Source: an uncultured Bacteroidales bacterium (lineage in GTDB: Bacteria; Bacteroidota; Bacteroidia; Bacteroidales; Bacteroidaceae). From it: a DNA stretch of 45,721 nt. Of the stretch, positions 32,513 through 41,742 are shown one piece after another (within the stretch, counting starts at the first letter, position 1; each line of letters begins with the position of its first letter). The stretch lies in assembly GCA_902773055.1 (NCBI GenBank), contig CACYCZ010000017.1, positions 1-45,721 on the forward strand, given 5' to 3'. A program made the position numbers and the translations under genes. The notes below the pieces were generated by a model. It was not told where the DNA came from, did no database searches, and saw nothing but the letters and a program-made list of their open reading frames with translations.

Positions 32513-35227
32513 ATGAAAAAGATTTTATCAATTACATTGTTTCTCCTGATGTTCTGCGGAGTTAGGGCACAGGTACCTGAAACACCTGACTCATTGGGGA
32601 AATTCACCCATAAGGTAAAAACACCGCTGATTTATAATGAGTCAAAGGCTTACCATCCTACCTTGGGACTTGCCAATAAGCATATAGCCTTATGGGCAAG
32701 CCACGGAAAGTATTTCAACCAGAAGGAAGATCGTTGGATGTGGCAGAGAGCCAGAATATTTCAGACAGTAGAGGATATATATACGGAAAGCTATGTTCTG
32801 CCGTTTCTTGTGCCTATGCTGGAGAATGCCGGAGCCTCTGTGCTGATGCCGCGTGAGCGAGATGTAAACAAATACGAACTGATAGTCGACAACGACAAGT
32901 CAACCAATGGCTGTACCTATTCCGAAAAGAACGGCAAGGAGGCATGGACGCTGGGTAACGGTGCCGGTTTTGCCAATCTGCATCCTATATATAAGGACTT
33001 GGAGAACCCGTTCAGGGATGGAACCTATAGAACAATCAAGTCTGTCAAGAAGAAAGATGAAAGCAAGGCTCAATGGTTGCCCGAATTCCCCGAGGAGGGA
33101 GAGTATGGTGTATATGTGTCTTATAAATCCTTTCCCGAAAGTGCAGAGGATGCAAGATACACGATATTCCATAAGGGGCAACAGACTGTCATCAAGGTAA
33201 ATCAGACGATGGGCGGTGGCACGTGGATATACTTGGGCGCCTATCGCTTTGCCAAAGGCAAGAGCCAGGACAATAAAATTGAACTCTCCAACTTGTCTTC
33301 CAAATCCGGAAAGATTATTACAGCTGATGCCGTTAAGATAGGTGGCGGGCAGGGTAATGTCGCACGTGCCGTCATGGAGGATACAATCACCCATCCCTAC
33401 AAACTCAGCGGTTATCCTAAGTATAAGGAGGCTGCGCGATACTGGATGCAGTGGGCTGGAGTGCCCGATAGCGTGTATTCGCGTAACGGTGGCAAAGATG
33501 ACTATAAGGATGACTATCAGAGCCGTGGCTTTTGGGTCAATTGGCTTGCCGGAGACAGTAAGGTGGATCCTCACGAACCAGGATTGGGTATACCGGTAGA
33601 CCTTTCGTTGGCTTTTCATTCTGATGCCGGCTCTTTCAAAGTAGATACGATTGTTGGTACGTTGCTGATATGTGATTATGAAAAGGAATATTATAATGGT
33701 ATGTATACCAATGGCGCATCGCGCGAATTGGCAAAATACCTTTGCAAGGATATTCAGGACCAGATTGTCGGTGACTTGCGGACAGCCTATGAGCCCATGT
33801 GGAAGAACCGTGGTATTTGGAACAAACCTTATAGTGAGGCTCTGTGGCCAAAAGTGCCTGCAGCCTTGTTGGAGTTGCTTTCCCATCATAATTTCACAGA
33901 TATGCGCTATGGATTGGATCCCCGTTTCCGTTTCTCGGCCAGCCGTGCTATCTATAAGGGAATGGTGAAGTTTATATGTTCACAGTATGGTATGAAGTAT
34001 TGCATCCAGCCCCTTGCTCCCGATCATATGTCGGCTAAGTTTGAAGCAGACGGGCGGGTAACGCTCACATGGCAGCCTGTGGAAGATAGCTTGGAAGCTA
34101 CGGCAATACCCGAGAAATACATCGTCTATCGTCGCATCGGTGACAGCGATTTCGATAATGGAACATTGGTAAATAAGGGCACGTCATTTACTTGCACCAT
34201 CCCTGATGATGTTGTGTGCAGTTTTAAGGTGACGGCAGTCAATAAAGGCGGTGAAAGTTTCCCAAGTGAGATACTGTCGGTTGGGCGGGCATCAAAATCC
34301 AAAGGCACAGCTCTCATCGTCAGCGGTTTTGACCGTATCTGCGGTCCGGCTGACTTCAAGGCCGCTCCTCCTGCTGATGTTACGCTTGCAGGTTTTCTGG
34401 ATGATGTAGACCATGGAGTGCCCTATATTCGTGAGACTAACTACACGGGTTCGCAAAAGGAATTTCGCCGTGAGATGAAATGGACTACAGATGATTCTCC
34501 CGGTTTCGGCGGCAGTCGTGCGGACCATGAAAAAGAAGTCATCGCCGGTAATACATTTGATTACCCGGCAGTGCATGGATTGTCCATGCTCAAGGCCGGA
34601 TGGTCGTTTACGTCAACGAGCAATGAGACAATAGAGGACAGCATAGTCATACTTACTGACTATAAATTGGTAGATTGGATTCTGGGTAAGCAAAAACAGA
34701 CAAAGACAGGTCGTGGAGGAATCAAGCCCCTGCAGTTTAAGACCTTCACAGCTGCAGCCCAAAAACAGATAAAAGCTTTCTGTCAAGCCGGCGGAGCGTT
34801 CTTTACCTCTGGAGCCTATGTGGCCAGTGACTTGTGGGATAATCCTGATGCCGGACAGGCATTGGAAGCAGACAAGGAATTTGCCAAGAAAGTGTTGAAA
34901 TATAATTTCCGTGAGGGGCGTGCAGCCAGTATGGGACAGGTTGCGGCAGTCAGGTCCGACGTGTCATCCTGTCAGTCGGTTTACGATTATTACAGTCAGC
35001 TGAATGACAAATCTTACGTTGTAGAATCTCCCGATGGCATAGTTCCCGAAGGTGATAATGCATATACAGTCTATCGCTATCCAGAGAATGCCATCAGTGC
35101 CGGCGTAGCTTACAAGGGAGACGATTATAGGACATACATATTGGGTTTCCCTTTTGAGAGTCTGAAAGATGCTGTCTCTCGTGATGAAGTAATGAAGAAT
35201 GCACTTGAATTTTTAACAGATAAATAA
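32513..35227 (+). CDS. Amidase-like (xanthan lyase/golvesin-domain) secreted protein
   Basis: This 904-residue exported protein (signal ending near VRAQ) appears to carry an N-acetylmuramoyl-L-alanine amidase (Amidase_3) fold split by a long insertion. HIALWASHGKYFN (His64) and MLENAGASVLMPRERD form the first half; DLSLAFHSDAGS (His369) and ASRELAKYL the second. Between them, about residues 140-280 form a beta-domain like the golvesin/Xly carbohydrate-binding type (YGVYVSYKSFPESAEDARYT, GGGTWIYLGAYRF). A fibronectin-III-like domain (about 510-590) and an unassigned C-terminal region follow. Homologues are often annotated as xanthan lyase. A role in cutting peptidoglycan stems fits the murQ neighbourhood. 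Confidence 0.7.
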   Translation: MKKILSITLFLLMFCGVRAQVPETPDSLGKFTHKVKTPLIYNESKAYHPTLGLANKHIALWASHGKYFNQKEDRWMWQRARIFQTVEDIYTESYVLPFLVPMLENAGASVLMPRERDVNKYELIVDNDKSTNGCTYSEKNGKEAWTLGNGAGFANLHPIYKDLENPFRDGTYRTIKSVKKKDESKAQWLPEFPEEGEYGVYVSYKSFPESAEDARYTIFHKGQQTVIKVNQTMGGGTWIYLGAYRFAKGKSQDNKIELSNLSSKSGKIITADAVKIGGGQGNVARAVMEDTITHPYKLSGYPKYKEAARYWMQWAGVPDSVYSRNGGKDDYKDDYQSRGFWVNWLAGDSKVDPHEPGLGIPVDLSLAFHSDAGSFKVDTIVGTLLICDYEKEYYNGMYTNGASRELAKYLCKDIQDQIVGDLRTAYEPMWKNRGIWNKPYSEALWPKVPAALLELLSHHNFTDMRYGLDPRFRFSASRAIYKGMVKFICSQYGMKYCIQPLAPDHMSAKFEADGRVTLTWQPVEDSLEATAIPEKYIVYRRIGDSDFDNGTLVNKGTSFTCTIPDDVVCSFKVTAVNKGGESFPSEILSVGRASKSKGTALIVSGFDRICGPADFKAAPPADVTLAGFLDDVDHGVPYIRETNYTGSQKEFRREMKWTTDDSPGFGGSRADHEKEVIAGNTFDYPAVHGLSMLKAGWSFTSTSNETIEDSIVILTDYKLVDWILGKQKQTKTGRGGIKPLQFKTFTAAAQKQIKAFCQAGGAFFTSGAYVASDLWDNPDAGQALEADKEFAKKVLKYNFREGRAASMGQVAAVRSDVSSCQSVYDYYSQLNDKSYVVESPDGIVPEGDNAYTVYRYPENAISAGVAYKGDDYRTYILGFPFESLKDAVSRDEVMKNALEFLTDK

Positions 35228-35233
35228 TATTGT

Positions 35234-36376
35234 ATGGAAACAATCAAAGAACAGAAATTATCACGTCTGCTTTCGTTGGATATCCTACGCGGTATGACTA
35301 TTGCAGCCATGATTATAGTAAATAATCCTGGCTCATGGTCCCATATGTACTATCCCCTGGACCATGCTGAGTGGAATGGGGTAACTCCGACAGACTTCAT
35401 ATTTCCCTTTTTTATGTTTATCATGGGAGTATCAATGTGTTTCAGCTTGAAGAAATATGATTTCAAACTAACTTCGACATCATTTCTGAAAATTCTAAGA
35501 AGAGGTGTAGGAATCTATCTGGTGGGTATTTTAATTATATTGTTTGCCCAAATGTGTCGTGGCAACATCCATTTTGAAGGAATGCGTCTGACGGGAGTGT
35601 TGGCACGTTTGGCTGTATGTTATTTCTTTGCAGCGTTGCTTGCGTTGTCGGTGAAACCCAAATGGATTAATCCTATAATTGTAATCATATTGATAGGCTA
35701 TACTTTCATATTGCTCCTGGGGCATGGGTTTGACCAGACGGCAGAGAATATCTTGTCGCGTGTAGATGTGGCAGTCTTGGGCAATCATATGTATCGGTAT
35801 AATCCTGAAAACGCTTTTAATTTTGACCCCGAGGGCTTCATGAGTACTTTACCAGGTATTGCTCATGTGCTGATAGGTTATCAGATTGGAAGAATGTTGC
35901 AGCAGCCCATTGATATTCATGAGAAAATGGAAAAATTGTTTCTGTTTGGTACAGCGGCTATGATTGTGGCGTTCCTGCTGCAGTATGGTTGTCCGTTGAA
36001 CAAGCGCGTGTGGTCGCCTACATTTGTGTTGATGACCTGCGGTGCCGGCAGTGCCATGTTGGCATTGCTGACTTACATTCTTGACGTCAAGGGCATCAGG
36101 AAATGGAGTACGTTCTTTAATGCTATTGGCATGAATCCGCTGTTTTGTTTTGTGCTGTCGGATATTTATGCCATCGGGTTCTCTGCATGGAAATTGCCGA
36201 TAGAGAGAGACGGTGGCGGATTGTATAATATCCATAGCGCAATATGTCATTTCTTGTTGAATCCAGTTTTCGGGACAGGCAAACTAAGTTCTTTGATGTT
36301 CTCCATCGTAATCTTGTTGCTGACATGGATTGTGGCATACGTTCTTTACAAGAAGAAAATATATATCAAACTATAA
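35234..36376 (+). CDS. DUF5009 / NagX-like membrane protein, candidate MurNAc transporter (MurT-like)
   Basis: This 380-residue integral membrane protein has about ten hydrophobic helices and opens with SRLLSLDILRGMTIAAMIIV and then NNPGSWSHMYYPL, the signature of the HGSNAT/NagX/YeiB-like group (DUF5009). FPFFMFIMGVSMCFS is also typical. As I recall, MurT, the inner-membrane MurNAc transporter of Tannerella forsythia encoded in murTKQ, is of this family. Here the gene lies 14 bp before murQ. Alternatives are an acyltransferase acting on glucosamine or an N-acetylglucosamine carrier. The gene follows the amidase-like gene after 6 bp. Confidence 0.72.
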   Translation: METIKEQKLSRLLSLDILRGMTIAAMIIVNNPGSWSHMYYPLDHAEWNGVTPTDFIFPFFMFIMGVSMCFSLKKYDFKLTSTSFLKILRRGVGIYLVGILIILFAQMCRGNIHFEGMRLTGVLARLAVCYFFAALLALSVKPKWINPIIVIILIGYTFILLLGHGFDQTAENILSRVDVAVLGNHMYRYNPENAFNFDPEGFMSTLPGIAHVLIGYQIGRMLQQPIDIHEKMEKLFLFGTAAMIVAFLLQYGCPLNKRVWSPTFVLMTCGAGSAMLALLTYILDVKGIRKWSTFFNAIGMNPLFCFVLSDIYAIGFSAWKLPIERDGGGLYNIHSAICHFLLNPVFGTGKLSSLMFSIVILLLTWIVAYVLYKKKIYIKL

Positions 36377-36390
36377 TTTAGGACACACAA

Positions 36391-37212
36391 ATGGCTTTTA
36401 TAAAAATCACGGAAGAGTCTTCTCTGTATAATGACTTGGAAAAGAAACCCGTTGCAGAAATACTGGAGGATATTAATAGGGAAGATCATAAGGTTGCTGA
36501 TGCTGTGCATGATATCTTGCCCGAAATAACAGAATTTGTATCAAAGGCATTACCTCATATTTTGAAAGGCGGTCGCTTGTTTTATCTTGGTGCTGGAACG
36601 AGTGGGCGTCTGGGTGTGCTTGATGCCTCCGAGATACCGCCGACTTATGGAATGCCTCCGACTGTTGTTATTGGTTTTATTGCTGGTGGTGACACTGCTT
36701 TGCGCAACCCAGTAGAGAAGGCCGAGGATGATCCAGAGGCAGGTTGGAAGGAATTGCTTGCCCACGGCATAGATGTCAATGATGCCGTCATAGGAATTGC
36801 GGCATCGGGAACGACGCCTTATGTGATAGGGGCATTGCGGCATGCACGGGAAAAGGGAATCCTGACCGGCTGTATTACGAGTAATCCGGGTGCACCTGTC
36901 ACTGAAGTGTGTGATGTTCCTATGGTTACGGTCGTCGGACCAGAATATGTTACCGGAAGTTCCCGAATGAAAAGCGGAACTGCCCAAAAAATGGTGCTTA
37001 ACATGATTTCTACGTCGCTCATGATTAAGATTGGCCGTGTAAAGGGAAACAAGATGGTTAATATGCAACTGACTAACAAAAAACTCGTAGATCGTGGTAC
37101 CCGTATGCTTGTTGAAGAATTGGGTTTACCATATGAACAGGCTAAAGACCTATTGCTCAGATATGGCTCGGCCAAGAAAGCAATGGATGCGTATAAAAAT
37201 GGAGAACTATAA
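36391..37212 (+). CDS. murQ: N-acetylmuramic acid 6-phosphate etherase
   Basis: This 273-residue cytosolic enzyme splits the lactyl ether of MurNAc-6-P, giving GlcNAc-6-P and D-lactate in cell-wall recycling. Its SIS domain (about residues 50-200) carries YLGAGTSGRLGVLDASEIPPTYG, the MurQ signature with the catalytic Glu of the DASE motif, and GPEYVTGSSRMKSGTAQKMVLNM. E. coli MurQ has about 298 residues; this one is shorter at the C-terminus but retains the active-site blocks. No MurNAc kinase (murK/anmK) or PTS gene is next to it, so MurNAc-6-P must be made by a kinase encoded elsewhere. Confidence 0.93.
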   Translation: MAFIKITEESSLYNDLEKKPVAEILEDINREDHKVADAVHDILPEITEFVSKALPHILKGGRLFYLGAGTSGRLGVLDASEIPPTYGMPPTVVIGFIAGGDTALRNPVEKAEDDPEAGWKELLAHGIDVNDAVIGIAASGTTPYVIGALRHAREKGILTGCITSNPGAPVTEVCDVPMVTVVGPEYVTGSSRMKSGTAQKMVLNMISTSLMIKIGRVKGNKMVNMQLTNKKLVDRGTRMLVEELGLPYEQAKDLLLRYGSAKKAMDAYKNGEL

Positions 37213-37230
37213 AAATTGTAACCGAAAAGC

Positions 37231-39024
37231 ATGATGAAACCGTTTCTTTTTCTTTTGATGTGTGCGAGTATGCTGACGCTTTCAGGTCAGCACTTGCAAA
37301 AGGTCCTTCCCGAGCAGGTCGGATTGGATAGTCGTCAACTTTTGCTGGCTGACAGTGCTCTTAATGCAGAGATTGCTGCCAAGAATATTCCTGGTGCTGT
37401 GTTGGCTATTGTGCGTCACGGCAAGATGGCATATCTGAAAGCCTATGGCAATCGTAGTGTATATCCAACGGTAGAAAAGATGACTACGGAAACCATGTTC
37501 GACATGGCTTCGTGTTCCAAACCGATAGGTACTGCGACATCGGCTATGAGGTTGTTGGAGCAAGGCAAATACCGTCTGTTGGATCCGGTTAACCGTTATG
37601 TGCCTGAATTCAAGGATTGGAAGCCCGGAACTCGTGATGAGGAGACAATTCGGATAATCCATTTGCTGACGCATACGTCAGGTTTGCCTGCTTATGGCCC
37701 TGTTGCAACTCTTGAAAAGAGATATGGTTCGCCTAATCCCAAGGGTATGATGGAGTATATTTCTACGTGCCGGCGCGATACCTGTCCCGAAATCAGAATG
37801 CGATACAGCTGTCTGAACTTTATTACCCTGCAGAATGTGATACAGAATATAACAGGGCAGACGTTGAAGGACTATGCAGAGCAAAACATTTTCAGACCTC
37901 TGGGGATGTACCATACGTGCTATTTGCCTGCCGACAGTTTGTTGCCTATTGTCGCGCCTACGGAAAAGCAGAAAGACGGCAGTGTCCTCCGTGGTCAGGT
38001 ACATGATCCGCTTGCCCGTATTATGAATGGTGGAATTTCCGGCAATGCCGGTTTGTTCAGTTGCGCTGAGGATTTGGCTATATATGTATCCATGCTTCTT
38101 AATGGCGGTGAATGGAACGGCGTCCGCATATTGTCCCCTCAGACTGTCAAGGCGATGACCTCGATACCTTACGGCTTTGACCGTTTTGGCCGTTCATTGG
38201 GCTGGGATCTGCATTCGGCCTATTCTTCCTGTAATGGAGACTTGTTCAGTGATAAGACATTTGGCCATACTGGATATACCGGAACGACGGTCGTTGTTGA
38301 CCCGGAGGCTGATATGGGATTGATTATGCTGATCCATTCTGTTCATCCCGAGGATGGCCATGGCGTTGTCCGCCTGCGCTCTGTTATTGCCAATATCGTG
38401 GCATCCAGTATCAAGGATAATCCGCGTATATATCATGACTATTACTATCAGCGTCTCAAGGCTTTCAGGGAGGCTCCCTCTGTTACAGCTGATGATATTA
38501 TCATGTTAGGCAACAGTCTTACCGAAGGCGGTGGCGACTGGGGAAAACGTCTCAACAAGGGGCGTGTCCTCAATCGTGGTATCATCGGTGATGAGGCGTT
38601 GGGCATATACGACCGTCTTGACGACATAGTCAAGGGTCATCCTCGGCGCATTTATCTGCTTGTCGGGGTCAATGATATTTCCCATGATGCTACCAAAGAC
38701 AGTATACTTGGCAATATTGAAAAAATTGTAGCTAAGATCCGCCGTTGTTCCCCCGAGACAACTGTTTATCTGCAGAGTATCCTTCCTATCAATGAAAGTA
38801 CCGGCGTGTATAGCCGCCTGAAGGGAAAGACCGATATGATACCTTTGATTAACGGTGGCTTGAAGAAGATGGCCAAGACCTATGGCGTCAGATATATAGA
38901 TCTCTTTCCTTTGTTTAAGGAGAAGGATTCCAATTCCCTGCGTATGGACTTGACCAGTGACGGACTTCATCTCAAGGAAAAAGGTTACAAGATATGGGCG
39001 GATGCCTTGCGTAAAACATTTTGA
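37231..39024 (+). CDS. Serine beta-lactamase-like hydrolase fused to SGNH/GDSL esterase
   Basis: This 597-residue exported two-domain hydrolase has a class C beta-lactamase/PBP-like first domain (about residues 20-395) with SxxK in MASCSKPIG (Ser94, Lys97), a Tyr in MRYSCLNF where the second motif is normally YxN (the Asn is replaced), and HTGYTGT as the third motif. The second domain (about 405-597) is SGNH-type: MLGNSLTEGGGDW (block I Ser), RGIIGDE (block II), LLVGVNDIS (block III Asn) and SDGLHLKEKG (block V Asp-x-x-His). The pairing suggests removal of peptidoglycan modifications such as O-acetyl groups or D-amino acids; unproven. It starts 18 bp after murQ. Confidence 0.8.
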   Translation: MMKPFLFLLMCASMLTLSGQHLQKVLPEQVGLDSRQLLLADSALNAEIAAKNIPGAVLAIVRHGKMAYLKAYGNRSVYPTVEKMTTETMFDMASCSKPIGTATSAMRLLEQGKYRLLDPVNRYVPEFKDWKPGTRDEETIRIIHLLTHTSGLPAYGPVATLEKRYGSPNPKGMMEYISTCRRDTCPEIRMRYSCLNFITLQNVIQNITGQTLKDYAEQNIFRPLGMYHTCYLPADSLLPIVAPTEKQKDGSVLRGQVHDPLARIMNGGISGNAGLFSCAEDLAIYVSMLLNGGEWNGVRILSPQTVKAMTSIPYGFDRFGRSLGWDLHSAYSSCNGDLFSDKTFGHTGYTGTTVVVDPEADMGLIMLIHSVHPEDGHGVVRLRSVIANIVASSIKDNPRIYHDYYYQRLKAFREAPSVTADDIIMLGNSLTEGGGDWGKRLNKGRVLNRGIIGDEALGIYDRLDDIVKGHPRRIYLLVGVNDISHDATKDSILGNIEKIVAKIRRCSPETTVYLQSILPINESTGVYSRLKGKTDMIPLINGGLKKMAKTYGVRYIDLFPLFKEKDSNSLRMDLTSDGLHLKEKGYKIWADALRKTF

Positions 39025-39038
39025 ATGTTTATTTATAG

Positions 39039-41654
39039 ATGAAAACAGTTTTTTTCTTTCTGGGACTGCTGATGTTGTCGGGGTCCTATGCCCAGTTGCA
39101 GGTTACATCTTTGAAGGTGGAACACATGAGCAATCCCTCGACTCTTGACGAGCTTCATCCGCGTATCTCCTGGATCAATCTGCCATCTTTTCCCGAAGTG
39201 CATGGTGAAAAACAGACAGCCTATCAGATACAGGTGGCAACCTCCATGCAGGCTTTGACCAAGGGTAAGTGTGATGCGTGGGATACGGGCAAGCGCAAGA
39301 GTGATGCCTCATATCTCATTCCCTATGAGGGCAAGCCGTTGCTCAGTGGTCAGGATTACTGGTATCGTGTCAGGGTATGGAACAAGCGGAATAAGGTCTC
39401 GGCGTGGAGTGAGCCGGCCCATTGGGGCATGGGTATCTTGCGCGATTCCGAATGGAAGGCTCGCTGGATAGGTGCTCCTTTTACCGGCAGGGCTCCGTTG
39501 TTGAGAAAGGCTTTCAGCATTGCCAAGCCCGTGCGCCGTGCCAAGATGTTTATCTCTGGTCTGGGCTATTTTGAGCTGTATGTGAATGGTGCAAGGGTAG
39601 GCGATGATTACCTCGTTCCTAATTTTACCAATTATACCAGCCGGCCGGGAATCAGGACGGCCGGTATTGCTCTTGACGACCATTTCCGCGACTATAGGGT
39701 GCTGTATCTCTCCTACGATGTCACTGCCAGCCTGAAGCGGGGCGGCAATGCCCTGGGTGTTATCCTGGGCAATGGTTTCTATGACTGCACTTGCCGTTGG
39801 GTCTGTACTTTCGGAACCCCCTGCCTGTTGTGCCAGCTTCGGATAGAGTATGAAGACGGCACTGAGGAACTCATAGTTTCAGACACGTCATGGAAAGTAC
39901 GTCCTTCGGCCATCATGAAGAATGGCCCTTATGAGGGAGAACTCTATGATGCCGGTGAGGAAACACCCGGTTGGGCAACGGCGCAGTGTGATGAGTCCCG
40001 TTGGCAGGCAGCTATTCCGGCGCTCAAGCCCGACGGCAGGCTCTCGGCCCAGTCATCGCCCTCCGACAAGATAACCGAGGTGCTCCGGCCTGTGTCGTTC
40101 AGGAAACTGGCCGACGGTGCCTATGAGGCAGACTTCGGCAAGGAGATATCCGGGTGGATTCGTGTCAAGGATATCTGCGGTCAGGCGGGCGACACTATGG
40201 ACATCAGGTATATCTGTGAGTCACCGTTAGGTATTCACCGTTATGTGTTCAGGGATTCTGCCCCCGTCACCTATGCTCCGCGTTTTACATGGTACGTCTT
40301 TTCTAAGGCGGTCATTCGTGGGCTGAAACAGCTTGATGCCAGTCAGCTGCAGGCAGAGGCGGTGAATACCGACGTGCCGTTAAGTGCCGAGTTCAGTTCC
40401 AGCAATGCGTTGCTGAATAAGATAAATGCTATCTGGCAGCGTTCCCAGTTGGACAACATGCACGGCTGCATTGCCAGCGACTGCCCCCACAGGGAGCGTT
40501 CGCCCTACACCGGTGACGGTCAGGCTGCCTGTGCCATGGTGATGTCCAATTTTGATGCTGCTGCATTCTATCAGAAATGGATTCGCGATATGCGCGATGT
40601 TCAGAATGTCAATACCGGCTATGTTCCCAACGGAGCACCCTGGCAACCTGGCTGCGGCGGCGGGGTGGCATGGGGGGCTGCCATGAACATCATGCCGTGG
40701 ACCTACTATATGTATTACGGCGACCGCCGTATGCTGGAAGACAACTTCGAGGCTATGAAGATGCAGGTTGACTATATGTTCAGCTGGCTGACTTCCGACA
40801 GTACGATGTTGCAGCAGAAAGCCAATCCTGGCAGCACCGAGCCCAACAAATGGTTCAATCTGGGCGACTGGGCTCCGCCTTATGGGTTTCCCTCAGCCGA
40901 GTTGGTACATACTTTCTTTATGTGGCAATGCCTGGACAATACCGCCAGCGCTGCCCGTGCATTGGGCAAGGCTGCTGATGCCCACCGCTATCGCCAGCTG
41001 GCAAACAGCATTAGGGATGCTTTCCATCGCAAGTTCTATGACAGTACGGCCAAGACCTATGGTGATTTCGGCAGCAACATCTATGCCTTGCGCATGGGTG
41101 TTCCCTCCCAATATCGTCAGGATGTAGTCAATACCCTGCGCCATGAAATCATGGTTAAATACAAGGGGCATATCAATACCGGATTTCTTGCCGCACGCTA
41201 TTTCTTTGAAGTGCTGGCCGACAACGGCATGGCCGATGTGGCATATACCGTGATGAATCAGACCGATTTTCCCAGTTTCGGCCACTGGATTGAGCAGGGC
41301 GCCACGGTGACGTGGGAGGAATGGAACGGCAAGAATTCCCACAACCATCCTATGTATGGCGGGGGCTTGATATGGCTATATCGCTATCTGGCAGGCATCC
41401 AGACCGATGAGCAGCAGCCCGGATACCGGCATTTTTATGTCAGGCCTCTGTTGGTTGAGGGTCTGGACTCTGTGAGCTACGCTGTCCAGAGTCCTTATGG
41501 CCGGGTGGCTTCAACCGTCCGTCAGGATAGCCTGAAGGTCACTGTCAGCATTACTGTTCCTGTCGGGTCAACAGCCACGGTGGTTCTTCCCCTCAGCCAT
41601 GAAAGCGAGACCTTGTCTCAGGGCTCCTATCGCTTTGTGGAAATGCGGAAGTGA
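39039..41654 (+). CDS. Alpha-L-rhamnosidase (GH78)
   Basis: This 871-residue exported enzyme has a signal ending near SYAQ. The architecture matches GH78: N-terminal beta-sandwich domains (EHMSNPSTLDELHPRISW; FISGLGYFELYVNGARVGD), an (alpha/alpha)6 barrel with SDCPHRERSPYTGDGQ carrying the conserved acidic residues, EEWNGKNSHNHPMYGG, and a C-terminal beta-sandwich. GH78 enzymes release terminal alpha-L-rhamnose from pectin side chains, plant glycosides or bacterial polysaccharides, by inversion. It is the last gene of the rightward cluster, 14 bp after the serine hydrolase, and is followed by a terminator. Its link to peptidoglycan salvage is not obvious. Confidence 0.9.
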   Translation: MKTVFFFLGLLMLSGSYAQLQVTSLKVEHMSNPSTLDELHPRISWINLPSFPEVHGEKQTAYQIQVATSMQALTKGKCDAWDTGKRKSDASYLIPYEGKPLLSGQDYWYRVRVWNKRNKVSAWSEPAHWGMGILRDSEWKARWIGAPFTGRAPLLRKAFSIAKPVRRAKMFISGLGYFELYVNGARVGDDYLVPNFTNYTSRPGIRTAGIALDDHFRDYRVLYLSYDVTASLKRGGNALGVILGNGFYDCTCRWVCTFGTPCLLCQLRIEYEDGTEELIVSDTSWKVRPSAIMKNGPYEGELYDAGEETPGWATAQCDESRWQAAIPALKPDGRLSAQSSPSDKITEVLRPVSFRKLADGAYEADFGKEISGWIRVKDICGQAGDTMDIRYICESPLGIHRYVFRDSAPVTYAPRFTWYVFSKAVIRGLKQLDASQLQAEAVNTDVPLSAEFSSSNALLNKINAIWQRSQLDNMHGCIASDCPHRERSPYTGDGQAACAMVMSNFDAAAFYQKWIRDMRDVQNVNTGYVPNGAPWQPGCGGGVAWGAAMNIMPWTYYMYYGDRRMLEDNFEAMKMQVDYMFSWLTSDSTMLQQKANPGSTEPNKWFNLGDWAPPYGFPSAELVHTFFMWQCLDNTASAARALGKAADAHRYRQLANSIRDAFHRKFYDSTAKTYGDFGSNIYALRMGVPSQYRQDVVNTLRHEIMVKYKGHINTGFLAARYFFEVLADNGMADVAYTVMNQTDFPSFGHWIEQGATVTWEEWNGKNSHNHPMYGGGLIWLYRYLAGIQTDEQQPGYRHFYVRPLLVEGLDSVSYAVQSPYGRVASTVRQDSLKVTVSITVPVGSTATVVLPLSHESETLSQGSYRFVEMRK

Positions 41655-41680
41655 CGTCAGTCTGCTGTATGGTAATAAGT

Positions 41681-41713
41681 AAAGCGACGCAGGTTTTATT
41701 CCTGTGTCGCTTT
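41681..41713. terminator. Terminator after the GH78 gene, also serving the convergent lipoprotein gene
   Basis: AAAGCGACGCAGG (41681-41693) pairs with CCTGTGTCGCTTT (41701-41713) with one G-T pair and a 7-nt loop (TTTTATT). T-rich sequence follows on the plus strand. Confidence 0.85.
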
Positions 41714-41742
41714 ATTTGTATCGTGATATGGTGTGCTTGCGC

